From positions 1 through 17,376 of the forward strand of contig DCIX01000002.1 in NCBI GenBank assembly GCA_002317135.1: a stretch of DNA of 17,376 nucleotides, written 5' to 3'. Below are positions 6,759-14,096 of this stretch, one piece after another. Within the stretch, counting starts at the first letter, position 1. Each line of letters starts with the position of its first letter. This DNA is from Bacteroidales bacterium UBA1715. Lineage in GTDB: Bacteria > Bacteroidota > Bacteroidia > Bacteroidales > UBA1715. Made by a program: the position numbers and the translations under genes. Below the pieces are notes generated by a model. That model saw only the letters and a list, made by a program, of their open reading frames with translations, had not been told where the DNA came from and searched no databases.

Positions 6759-7667
6759 ATGAAACAACAACTGTTTATTGCTTCTCTTTGTCTTATTGGG
6801 AGTTTTGTATTATGTGCTTGTGAAAAAGAAAAACAAGCGAATTCCAATAGTGATGAAACATCCGAATTATGGTTAGATGCAAATTCGTTAGCGAGTTTGG
6901 AACTTCGTGGTCAGGTTCGTTCTGTAAATCAACAACTTGATGAGGATAATTCTGTGTATATGGAATTTGACGTAATGGGAAATCTTATTCTTGTTTCAGA
7001 TCAAACAGAGTTTGGTAGAGAGGAAATAGTATATACTTATAATGATGATAATCAGTTGGTTTCGGAAACTACAAACGATGAAGTTGTTCGGTATGAATAT
7101 TCGCATAGTGAGAAATATGTGCCGCAAAATCCACGGCATTGGTCTGAATCTCGTTTGGTGAAGTCTTTGGCAAGTATTTCTTCAACGTATGGTGAATCGT
7201 GGCATTTTATTGAAGAAGAGAATCTATTGTATGCCGTGAGTGAAACTGACACTGTTACAATACAATATGAAGGAATGTTTCCTGTTTCGTGTGAATATGT
7301 TTTGGAAGGAATTAGATATTTTATTGGTCCAATTACCTATTATAAAAATGGAATGTTTAAGGAATATGTAGAAGGTTTTTATAGCCAAGAAGGTGGTCGG
7401 GTAAATACAACAGAAATGACGTTTATAGCAAATCAAGACTGGCAGTTGGTACAGAGTTCCAAAACAGATGAAGGAACAGCGGAATCAACTTATAATAAAT
7501 TCCATCACCTTGAAACAATGACAATACAAGGAGCGTTGCCAATTGTTTCTAATTATCACTATGAGTATGATGCAAAAGGGAATTGGACAAAGTCAACGAT
7601 GATGTTACAATATGCAAACTATCCGGAGGTAACAACAGAAACAACTCGACAAATAACATATTATTAG
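6759..7667 (+). CDS. Lipoprotein with YD-like repeats, function unknown
   Basis: The 302-residue product starts with a lipoprotein signal peptide. The lipobox is L18-C-A-C21, and EKEK follows the cysteine. The mature part is beta-rich, with repeats resembling RHS/YD units: MEFDVMGNLILVSDQ, YTYNDDNQLVSET, YHYEYDAKGNWTKST. Such small YD-type lipoproteins are frequent in Bacteroidales but have no defined activity. No toxin tip, protease motif or glycan-binding site is recognised. It is expected in the outer membrane or on the cell surface. A dedicated promoter precedes it, and the next gene has its own SD and a -7-like element, so it may be monocistronic. Confidence 0.85.
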   Translation: MKQQLFIASLCLIGSFVLCACEKEKQANSNSDETSELWLDANSLASLELRGQVRSVNQQLDEDNSVYMEFDVMGNLILVSDQTEFGREEIVYTYNDDNQLVSETTNDEVVRYEYSHSEKYVPQNPRHWSESRLVKSLASISSTYGESWHFIEEENLLYAVSETDTVTIQYEGMFPVSCEYVLEGIRYFIGPITYYKNGMFKEYVEGFYSQEGGRVNTTEMTFIANQDWQLVQSSKTDEGTAESTYNKFHHLETMTIQGALPIVSNYHYEYDAKGNWTKSTMMLQYANYPEVTTETTRQITYY

Positions 7668-7679
7668 TCATAAAAATGT

Positions 7680-7687
7680 TATTTTTG
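7680..7687 (+). promoter_or_regulatory. Possible -7 box (TATTTTTG) for the aldo/keto reductase
   Basis: An exact TAnnTTTG match 26 bases before the ATG at 7714, without a clear -33 TTTG. It overlaps a small A/T inverted repeat (AAAAAT-GTT-ATTTTT, 7672-7686) that could instead belong to the end of the lipoprotein gene. Confidence 0.3.
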
Positions 7688-7713
7688 ATAGCATTAAAAA
7701 AGAAGGAATTACT

Positions 7714-8538
7714 ATGAATATTTTACACGAAGATTTTACATTGTCAAATGGATTGAACATTCCGCAATTAGGATTGGGTACTTGGCAAATTGACGATTCA
7801 GATGCAGAGAGAGTTGTTTCATTTGCGTTGAAAAATGGCTATAGACATATTGATACGGCATTGGCGTATGGAAACGAGGTTGGAGTAGGTAATGCCGTTC
7901 GTAAAAGTGGATTAGAACGTGAATCTATATTTGTTACGACAAAGATTCCAGCAGAAGTAAAAACATACGAAGAAGCAAAGGTGTCAATACAACAATCGTT
8001 GCAAAACCTTAATGTTGAATACGTAGATTTATTGTTGATTCATGCCCCAAAGCCGTGGTCAGAGATGTTTAAACTTGAAATAACGAAAACATATCATGAG
8101 GAAAATCTTCAGGTGTGGAAAGCCATGGAAGAAGCTGTTTCGTCAGGATTGGTGAAAACAATAGGTGTTTCTAATTTTAGTATTCTGGAATTGCAGAATA
8201 TTACGAAAAACTCAAATACAAAACCAACTGTAAACCAAGTTCGTTTTTGTATTGGTGATACGAAAAATGAATTGGTGGCATATTGTCAGCAAAATGGTAT
8301 TTTAGTAGAGGGTTATTCACCGAATGCAACGGGACAATTACTACAAAAAGCGGAATTACAACCGATTGCGGCAAAATATGGCGTGTCGGTTGCACAAATC
8401 GCAATTCGATATGTTTTGCAAAAAAATGTGCTACCGTTACCAAAATCTGTTCATGAGGAATTTATCGTTGCAAATTCTCAGATAGACTTTGAAATAACTA
8501 AAGATGATATGGCAATTTTAGATTTGATGGTAGGATAG
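7714..8538 (+). CDS. Aldo/keto reductase
   Basis: The 274-residue protein is a full-length soluble NADPH-dependent aldo/keto reductase with a (beta/alpha)8 barrel. The catalytic tetrad is complete: Asp47 (YRHIDTA), Tyr52 (AYGNE), Lys77 (VTTKIP) and His110 (LLIHAP). IGVSNFS and VNQVRF are the usual cofactor-barrel motifs. It belongs to the group close to 2,5-diketo-gluconate reductase and YvgN/YtbE-like enzymes that reduce varied aldehydes and ketones; the real substrate is unknown. The ATG at 7714 is supported by GAAGGA seven bases upstream. The gap before trpB contains a TCAATTG repeat array and a promoter, so it is probably not cotranscribed with trpB. Confidence 0.93.
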   Translation: MNILHEDFTLSNGLNIPQLGLGTWQIDDSDAERVVSFALKNGYRHIDTALAYGNEVGVGNAVRKSGLERESIFVTTKIPAEVKTYEEAKVSIQQSLQNLNVEYVDLLLIHAPKPWSEMFKLEITKTYHEENLQVWKAMEEAVSSGLVKTIGVSNFSILELQNITKNSNTKPTVNQVRFCIGDTKNELVAYCQQNGILVEGYSPNATGQLLQKAELQPIAAKYGVSVAQIAIRYVLQKNVLPLPKSVHEEFIVANSQIDFEITKDDMAILDLMVG

Positions 8539-8545
8539 TGGTGAC

Positions 8546-8590
8546 TCAATTATCAAATAATTCTCAATTGTCAATTTTCAATTGTCAATT
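8546..8590. repeat. Short TCAATTGTCAATT repeats upstream of trpB
   Basis: TCAATTGTCAATT occurs exactly twice (8564-8576 and 8578-8590, period 14), preceded by a degenerate unit TCAATTATCAAA (8546-8557). Each full unit contains the palindrome CAATTG. The array ends five bases before the putative -7 box of trpB. Similar CAATTG-type strings are common in intergenic DNA of this phylum, so regulatory meaning is uncertain. Confidence 0.7.
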
Positions 8591-8595
8591 ATTTA

Positions 8596-8603
8596 TATCT
8601 TTG
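8596..8603 (+). promoter_or_regulatory. Possible -7 box (TATCTTTG) for trpB
   Basis: An exact TAnnTTTG match 25 bases before the ATG at 8629. The expected -33 position falls in the TCAATTG repeats, where only TTTT at 8575-8578 is near the right spacing. Confidence 0.5.
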
Positions 8604-8628
8604 GGCATTAAAACAAAAAATTACAATA

Positions 8629-10002
8629 ATGAGCGATAAAATCCCTTACAAAATTTACTTGACAGAGGACGAAATACCTACACAATGGTATAATGTTCGT
8701 GCTGATATGAAAAATAAACCTGCTCCACTAATCAATCCAGGAACAGGAAAACCGCTAGGTTTAGATGATTTAGCACCAATTTTCTGCGATGAGCTTAATA
8801 AGCAAGAATTGGATAACGATACAAAATTCTTTGACATTCCAGAAGAAATTTTGAAATTTTACAAGATGTATCGTCCATCTCCACTTGTTCGTGCGTATTT
8901 CTTGGAAAAAGCATTGGGTACTCCAGCGAAGATTTATTATAAATTCGAAGGAAATAATACTTCAGGTAGCCACAAACTAAATTCTGCAATAGCACAAGCA
9001 TATTATGCAAAGAAACAAGGTTTGAAAGGTGTTACAACAGAAACAGGTGCAGGACAATGGGGTACAGCTTTAAGTATGGCTTGTTCTTATTTTGATCTTG
9101 ATTGTCGTGTATATATGGTGAAATGTTCGTATGAACAAAAACCATTCCGTCGTGAGGTTATGAGAACATACGGTGCGAATGTAACTCCTTCTCCAAGTGA
9201 CACAACAAATGTTGGTCGTAAGATTTTGGCAGAACATCCTGGAACAACAGGTTCTCTAGGTTGTGCAATTTCAGAAGCAGTAGAAGCTGCAGTAAGTACA
9301 GAAGGTTATCGTTATGTATTAGGTTCTGTGTTAAACCAAGTGTTGTTACATCAAACAATTATTGGTTTGGAAACACAAGTAGCTTTGAAGAAATATGGTA
9401 TTAAACCAGATATGATTATTGGTTGTGCTGGTGGTGGTTCAAACCTCGGTGGTTTGGTAAGTCCATTCATTGGTGAAATGTTGCGTGGTGAAGCAAACTA
9501 TCAAGTTATTGCTGTAGAACCAGCTTCTTGTCCAAGTTTCACTCGTGGTAAATATGCATACGATTTCTGTGATACTGGTATGATTTGTCCATTGGCGAAA
9601 ATGTACACATTAGGTAGCCAATTCATTCCTTCTGCAAGTCACGCAGGTGGTCTTCGTTTCCATGGTATGAGTTCAATTCTTTCTCAATTGTACCACGATG
9701 GTTATATGGAAGCTCGCGCTGTAGAACAAACTGCAGTATTTGAAGCAGCACAAAAATTTGCTCGTGTTGAAGGTATTCTTCCGGCTCCAGAAAGTAGTCA
9801 CGCTATTAAGGTTGCTATTGATGAAGCATTGAAATGCAAAGAAACAGGCGAAGAAAAGACTATCGTCTTTGGTTTGACTGGTACTGGTTATTTTGACTTG
9901 GTTGCTTACGAACAATTCAACTCAAAAACAATGACAGATACGATTCCGACAGATGAAGATATTGCTGCAAGTTTGGCAAAACTTCCAAATGTGAATTTCT
10001 AA
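8629..10002 (+). CDS. trpB: Tryptophan synthase beta chain, TrpB2 type
   Basis: The 457-residue PLP enzyme is of the long TrpB2 group rather than the roughly 400-residue TrpB1. It has the N-terminal extension beginning YKIYLTEDEIPTQWYN, the PLP lysine Lys116 in GSHKLNSA, the catalytic Glu138 in TTETGAGQWG and the PLP phosphate loop GGGSN (268-272). TrpB2 condenses indole with serine to give tryptophan. Lacking the usual interaction surface for TrpA, it is often encoded alone and may salvage free indole; here no other trp gene is in the window. Codons are visibly biased (GGT, CGT, GTT, GAA and similar preferred) compared with the neighbours, which suggests strong expression. A strong intrinsic terminator follows at 10023. 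Confidence 0.95.
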   Translation: MSDKIPYKIYLTEDEIPTQWYNVRADMKNKPAPLINPGTGKPLGLDDLAPIFCDELNKQELDNDTKFFDIPEEILKFYKMYRPSPLVRAYFLEKALGTPAKIYYKFEGNNTSGSHKLNSAIAQAYYAKKQGLKGVTTETGAGQWGTALSMACSYFDLDCRVYMVKCSYEQKPFRREVMRTYGANVTPSPSDTTNVGRKILAEHPGTTGSLGCAISEAVEAAVSTEGYRYVLGSVLNQVLLHQTIIGLETQVALKKYGIKPDMIIGCAGGGSNLGGLVSPFIGEMLRGEANYQVIAVEPASCPSFTRGKYAYDFCDTGMICPLAKMYTLGSQFIPSASHAGGLRFHGMSSILSQLYHDGYMEARAVEQTAVFEAAQKFARVEGILPAPESSHAIKVAIDEALKCKETGEEKTIVFGLTGTGYFDLVAYEQFNSKTMTDTIPTDEDIAASLAKLPNVNF

Positions 10003-10022
10003 GGATTTTTCCTTTTCTTTTT

Positions 10023-10054
10023 AAAAGCACTTGCAGAACTGTAAGTGCTTTTTT
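10023..10054 (+). terminator. Intrinsic terminator after trpB
   Basis: AAAAGCACTT (10023-10032) pairs perfectly with AAGTGCTTTT (10043-10052), and the loop can pair further (GCAG with CTGT). The downstream arm runs into T6. It lies 20 bases after the trpB stop and separates trpB from tilS. The reverse strand also has a U-rich tail (AAAA at 10023-10026), so it may act partly in both directions. Confidence 0.9.
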
Positions 10055-10086
10055 ATTTCCTTTGCATATAAGTACAAAAAATTGAT

Positions 10087-11424
10087 ATGAATCAATCTTT
10101 TCTTGATAAGGTACAAACGACAATAGAACAAAACAAATTGTTTTCTATCGCGAACGATGAGGTTTTAGTTGGCGTTAGTGGTGGAGCTGATTCTATGGTT
10201 TTGCTTGATACTTTGCGACAATTAGGATGTAAAGTTGCAATTGCACATTGTAATTTCAAGTTACGAGGACTCGAGTCAGATGGAGATCAAACGTTTGTGG
10301 AAGAATATGCCCAAAAGTATCATATTCCTATTCATATTTGTTCCTTTGAAACCGCTACAGTGGCAAAGGAGCAGAAGATTTCCATTGAAATGGCTGCTCG
10401 CAATTTACGATATGATTGGTTCGAGATTTTATGCCAATTGCATGGCTATACATGTATTGCCATTGCTCATAATCAAAATGATAGCATAGAAACATTTTTT
10501 ATTAATTTGTTACGGTCGGCTGGTTTGCGTGGACTGCAAGGTATTCCAATCAGAAATGGGAAAGTTGTTCGACCTTTGCTATATGTTACAAGAAAAGAAA
10601 TAGAGGCTTTTGCAAACATGCAAAAGATATGTTTCCGTACAGATTCCTCTAATCTTACAAACGATTATGTCCGCAATAAGATTCGTAATATTATTCTTCC
10701 AGAATTACAACAGATTGCTCCAAATTGTACTCGTTCCATAACTACAAGTATGAACTATTTGCAAAGTTCATTTGCTTTATATCAGGAGCATATTTCTTTA
10801 TTGCGGGATAAATGTTGTAAGCAAACGGATAAAGGTTTGGAAATTGATGAACAGGAATTAGTTTGTCAGACAGAATCGCAAACATTGTTGTTCGAAATAC
10901 TTCATACATACGGATTTAATACAGATACGATTTCTCAGATTTACGATGTGCTAAATCAACAATCAGGAAAAACATTTGAATCAGCAACGCATAAGGCTAT
11001 TCATGATAGAAATACATTGTATATTGTTGAAAAAGAGGAATCTATTGTAGAACCTGTGATGATATCGGTTCCGTGTGGTTCATATAATCTTGCAGGCAAA
11101 ACTATTACGTTGTCTATCGAGGAAAAGGATTCTTGTTCTCTTTGCAAAGAGAAAACAGTTGCAATGCTTGATTATGAAAGCATATCGTTTCCGATAACAT
11201 TGCGGATTTGGAAACAAGGAGATGTGTTTGTACCATTTGGAATGAAGGGCAAAAAGAAAATTAGTGATTTTTTGATTAACGAGAAAGTTCCATTGATTCA
11301 AAAGCAATCTGTGGTGGTATTGGAATCGAACGGACAAATTGCCTGGGTTGTTGGAATGAGAATTAGTCAGGATTTTGCTATTACAGAAAGAACCAAGAAA
11401 ATCCTTGTCGTAAAACTTACTTAA
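10087..11424 (+). CDS. tilS: tRNA(Ile)-lysidine synthetase
   Basis: The 445-residue protein has the N-type ATP-pyrophosphatase P-loop SGGADS (31-36), then IAHCNFKLRG, AARNLRYDWFE, IAHNQNDSIETFFINLLRSAG and the GIPIRNGKVVRPLL block of TilS. The C-terminal TilS_C domain is present (about 365-445: LRIWKQGDVFVPFGMKGKKKISDFLINEKVP). TilS joins lysine to C34 of tRNA-Ile(CAU), changing it to an AUA-reading tRNA, and is essential in most bacteria. It starts the plus-strand cluster after the trpB terminator. A weak -7-like TTCCTTTG (10057-10064) directly follows that terminator. A gap of 43 bases separates it from the metallo-hydrolase gene. Confidence 0.96.
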   Translation: MNQSFLDKVQTTIEQNKLFSIANDEVLVGVSGGADSMVLLDTLRQLGCKVAIAHCNFKLRGLESDGDQTFVEEYAQKYHIPIHICSFETATVAKEQKISIEMAARNLRYDWFEILCQLHGYTCIAIAHNQNDSIETFFINLLRSAGLRGLQGIPIRNGKVVRPLLYVTRKEIEAFANMQKICFRTDSSNLTNDYVRNKIRNIILPELQQIAPNCTRSITTSMNYLQSSFALYQEHISLLRDKCCKQTDKGLEIDEQELVCQTESQTLLFEILHTYGFNTDTISQIYDVLNQQSGKTFESATHKAIHDRNTLYIVEKEESIVEPVMISVPCGSYNLAGKTITLSIEEKDSCSLCKEKTVAMLDYESISFPITLRIWKQGDVFVPFGMKGKKKISDFLINEKVPLIQKQSVVVLESNGQIAWVVGMRISQDFAITERTKKILVVKLT

Positions 11425-11433
11425 AAAATAAAT

Positions 11434-11450
11434 GCGTATTTTCGCATACG
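11434..11450. repeat. Imperfect palindrome, possible decayed repeat copy or -7 region
   Basis: GCGTATTTTCGCATACG equals the core of the 4142-4167 element (GCGTATTGCATACG) with three extra bases. It lies 10 bases after the tilS stop. The flanking GGGG/CCCC arms are missing. The same bases contain TATTTTCG (11437-11444), one mismatch from the TAnnTTTG box, which could drive the metallo-hydrolase operon. Resemblance to the repeat may be chance. Confidence 0.35.
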
Positions 11451-11467
11451 AGTTTAGAATTTACAAA

Positions 11468-12106
11468 ATGAAATTCAAAAAGTTTACATTCAATCTTTTA
11501 CAAGAAAATACCTATGTTGTGTATGATGAAAATTCATCAGATTGTGCAATTATTGACCCTGGAAATTTTTATCCTGAAGAAGGCGTTGAATTGGTGAATT
11601 TCATAAAAAATCATAATCTCGTTCCAAGTAAGGTTTTGTTTACGCATTGTCATCTCGACCACATATTTGGAGCCCGTTTTTTAGCCGAAGAGTTTCCTCT
11701 TCTACAATGGTATGGTCATCAGGAGGAACAATATTTTATCGATAATGTTCAAGAACAAGGTGAAATGTTTGGTGTTCGAATGGATGTGCCTCCTTCAATT
11801 TCTCATTATGTGTATGATGGAGAGAAAATCTCTGTCGCTGACAGTGAATTACAGGTGATACATACACCTGGACATAGTCGTGGATGTGTTTGTTACTATT
11901 GCGAGAAGGATAACATTTTGTTTAGCGGCGATACATTATTTTGCTCGGGCATAGGTCGTACGGACTTGCATGGTGGAAGCATGGAGGCAATTATTAACTC
12001 CATACAAACAAAATTGTTTGTCCTACCAGAAGATACAATGGTTTATTGCGGTCATTCGGGGGCTACGACTATAGGATACGAAAAACACTCAAATCCATAT
12101 ATATGA
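11468..12106 (+). CDS. Metallo-beta-lactamase-fold hydrolase, glyoxalase II-like
   Basis: The 212-residue protein carries all metal ligands of a two-zinc MBL hydrolase: H60-x-H62-x-D64-H65 (THCHLDH), His136 (HTPGHS), Asp155 (SGDTLF) and His196 (YCGHSG). It has the short glyoxalase-II-like form (YcbL type) common in bacteria and lacks the C-terminal glutathione-binding helical domain of classical GloB. It is probably a thioesterase or related hydrolase of unknown substrate, cytoplasmic. The start at 11468 (MKFKKFTFNLLQENTYVV) is chosen because the family begins here. An in-frame ATG at 11432 would add 12 unrelated residues and lies in the presumed promoter. Its TGA overlaps the tsaB ATG (ATGA), showing translational coupling. 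Confidence 0.93.
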   Translation: MKFKKFTFNLLQENTYVVYDENSSDCAIIDPGNFYPEEGVELVNFIKNHNLVPSKVLFTHCHLDHIFGARFLAEEFPLLQWYGHQEEQYFIDNVQEQGEMFGVRMDVPPSISHYVYDGEKISVADSELQVIHTPGHSRGCVCYYCEKDNILFSGDTLFCSGIGRTDLHGGSMEAIINSIQTKLFVLPEDTMVYCGHSGATTIGYEKHSNPYI

Positions 12107-12795
12107 AAAGAATTTTAAGTATTGAAACAGCAACAGGAGTTTGTTCTGTTGCAATCCATGAAGATGGCAAATGTGTCGCTCTTCGTGAAATTAAGGAGGC
12201 AAATGCACACTCTGAAAAATTGACTGTTCTTATAGAAGGACTTTTGCAAGAAAATTCATTGCAAGTAAAAGATTGTGATGCAGTTGCCGTATCTATTGGG
12301 CCGGGTTCATACACAGGATTGCGCATTGGTGCATCTGTCGCAAAAGGTCTTTGTTATGCATGTTCCTTACCTGTGATTACTGTAGATACATTGCAAGCCT
12401 TGGCTCTGTCTTGCAAGAAAAAAGTTGGATGTGACAATCCAGATGCTATTTATATGCCAATGATAGATGCACGCCGTATGGAAGTGTATACCGCACAATG
12501 GGATTGGCAAATGCAGAAGTTGGAAGATACTCACGCATTAGTTGTAACATACGAAGCAAAAGCATCTTTTGAACCTATAAAGCAGTATTATTTTTGTGGC
12601 GATGGAAGTGAAAAATGTCGTGAAACATTGGAAAGTCCGAACATTACTTTTGTTGACGGTATTTATGCTACGGCAGAAACAATAGGTGAGATTGCATCGG
12701 AAATGTATGATAGAAAAGAATTTGCCGATGTCGCATATTTTGAGCCTTTTTATCTAAAAGAATTTCAAGCGGCTGCTCCGAAGAAACTTTTGTAG
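12103..12795 (+). CDS. tsaB: tRNA t6A biosynthesis protein TsaB
   Basis: The 230-residue ASKHA-fold protein begins ILSIETATGVCSVAI. It has the conserved AHSEKL and the signature SIGPGSYTGLRIG (64-76). TsaB forms the core of the TsaBDE complex that places threonylcarbamoyl on A37 of ANN-decoding tRNAs; it is a non-catalytic relative of TsaD. The ATG at 12103 overlaps the stop of the preceding hydrolase by four bases (ATGA). A longer open frame from 12046 would add 19 residues not seen in the family. The DUF2851 gene begins three bases after its stop, so hydrolase, tsaB and the DUF2851 gene probably share one mRNA. Confidence 0.95.
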   Translation: MKRILSIETATGVCSVAIHEDGKCVALREIKEANAHSEKLTVLIEGLLQENSLQVKDCDAVAVSIGPGSYTGLRIGASVAKGLCYACSLPVITVDTLQALALSCKKKVGCDNPDAIYMPMIDARRMEVYTAQWDWQMQKLEDTHALVVTYEAKASFEPIKQYYFCGDGSEKCRETLESPNITFVDGIYATAETIGEIASEMYDRKEFADVAYFEPFYLKEFQAAAPKKLL

Positions 12796-12798
12796 TTA

Positions 12799-14067
12799 AT
12801 GACAGAAGCTTTTTTGCAATATGTCTGGCGCCATCAATTGATGTGCACGGACAGATTGTGCACGCTTTCTGGTGAGGACATTCGTGTTCTCTCTATAGGT
12901 GTGTTCAATTCTAATGCTGGTCCTGATTTTTTGAATGCAAAAATTCAAATTGGAGAAACAATCTGGGCGGGAGATGTAGAAATTCATTTGAAATCAAGTG
13001 ATTGGGATGCTCATAAACACCATCTTCAGCAGGCGTATAATAGTGTGATTTTACATGTTGTGTTATATCACGATAAAGAGGTTTTTACAGAAAATGGAAG
13101 GATGCTTCCAACTTTGATAACACCAATATTGCCACATGTTCGGGAGAATTATATGCGTCTGTCTGATATTCAAAATGAAGTAAAGTGTGGTAAGGTTTTA
13201 TCTGAAATAGATTCGTCCCGAATTACTCTTTTTATGGATCGTTTAGTTGCTGAACGATTTGAACGAAAAGCAGAACAAATTGTAGAGATTTTTCGAGAAA
13301 CAATATCCAATTGGAATGAAACATGGTATCGGCTTTTTGTACGCTATTTTGGTTGTAAGGTAAATGGCGATGCAATGGATTTGTTGGCTAAATCATTGCC
13401 ATTGAGAATTATACAAAAACATACTGATGACTCGTTTCAGGTAGAAGCTTTGTTATTTGGTGTAGCAAATCTATGGTCTTCATTTCCAGATGAATATGAG
13501 AAACAATTACACAATGAGGCAGATTTTTTGCTGAAAAAATATGGTTTAACGCCAATGAGTCCTACTTGGTGGAAGTTTGCCCGAATGCGACCGTATAATT
13601 TCCCGACCATACGAATTGCGCAAATGGCTCGTTTGTTCGTTTCTTCAACATCAATGGTAAATGTCGTTCTCGAAATGAAAGACTTGCACCAACTACAAAC
13701 ACTATTTTCTGGTTCTCCCAATGATTATTGGCAAACGCATTTTGTTTTTGGAAAACAAACTAACAAACATTCGGTACAATTAGGTGAGCAGGCGTTGAAC
13801 ACGCTGATTATCAATACTGTTATTCCTTTTTTGTTCGCTTATGGAAAAGAACGGAATGAAGAATGTTTTTGTGAACAAGCATACGATTTGTTGATGGCAA
13901 TTCCGCCAGAGAAGAATCATATTATAACTGAGTTTAAACAATATGGTGTGGAGGCGAAGTCGGCATACGAAACGCAGGCGTTGGTGCAATTATATAGCGA
14001 ATATTGTAGTAAAGGAAATTGTGTCCGTTGTGCTATCGGACATGTAGTTTTGAAAAAGCAAGCGTAG
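12799..14067 (+). CDS. DUF2851 family protein
   Basis: The 422-residue protein belongs to a family found mainly in Bacteroidota with no established function. Its most conserved part is N-terminal: SNAGPDFLNAKIQIG, then WAGDVEIHLKSSDW and AYNSVILHVVLYHD (about residues 38-92). The acidic and basic residues D43, E61, H63 and K65 are spaced like a nuclease-type metal site, but this is only a suggestion. The middle is mostly helical. The C-terminus ends with a cysteine motif C403-x4-C408-x2-C411 (YCSKGNCVRCAIG), a probable metal-binding site. No signal peptide or membrane segment. It starts three bases after tsaB. Its TAG stop falls inside a decayed palindromic repeat (14063-14080). Confidence 0.9.
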   Translation: MTEAFLQYVWRHQLMCTDRLCTLSGEDIRVLSIGVFNSNAGPDFLNAKIQIGETIWAGDVEIHLKSSDWDAHKHHLQQAYNSVILHVVLYHDKEVFTENGRMLPTLITPILPHVRENYMRLSDIQNEVKCGKVLSEIDSSRITLFMDRLVAERFERKAEQIVEIFRETISNWNETWYRLFVRYFGCKVNGDAMDLLAKSLPLRIIQKHTDDSFQVEALLFGVANLWSSFPDEYEKQLHNEADFLLKKYGLTPMSPTWWKFARMRPYNFPTIRIAQMARLFVSSTSMVNVVLEMKDLHQLQTLFSGSPNDYWQTHFVFGKQTNKHSVQLGEQALNTLIINTVIPFLFAYGKERNEECFCEQAYDLLMAIPPEKNHIITEFKQYGVEAKSAYETQALVQLYSEYCSKGNCVRCAIGHVVLKKQA

Positions 14068-14080
14068 GACGTATTGTATA
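14063..14080 (+). repeat. Decayed copy of the CGTAGGGGC repeat at a stop codon
   Basis: CGTAGGACGTATTGTATA aligns with the first 19 bases of the 4142 element with a one-base gap and about two substitutions. The right arm is no longer recognisable. The TAG of the DUF2851 gene (14065-14067) is supplied by the element's CGTAG tip. Confidence 0.5.
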
Positions 14081-14096
14081 TTTTTATGATGAAGGA

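Noticed and set aside
10023..10054. The terminator hairpin as a member of the CGTAGGGGC palindrome family
   Set aside because: No shared sequence; it is a normal intrinsic terminator with a T tail.
12046..12102. N-terminal extension of TsaB by 19 residues
   Set aside because: The extension lies within the MBL hydrolase coding sequence and is not part of the family; the ATGA overlap at 12103 gives the standard TsaB start.
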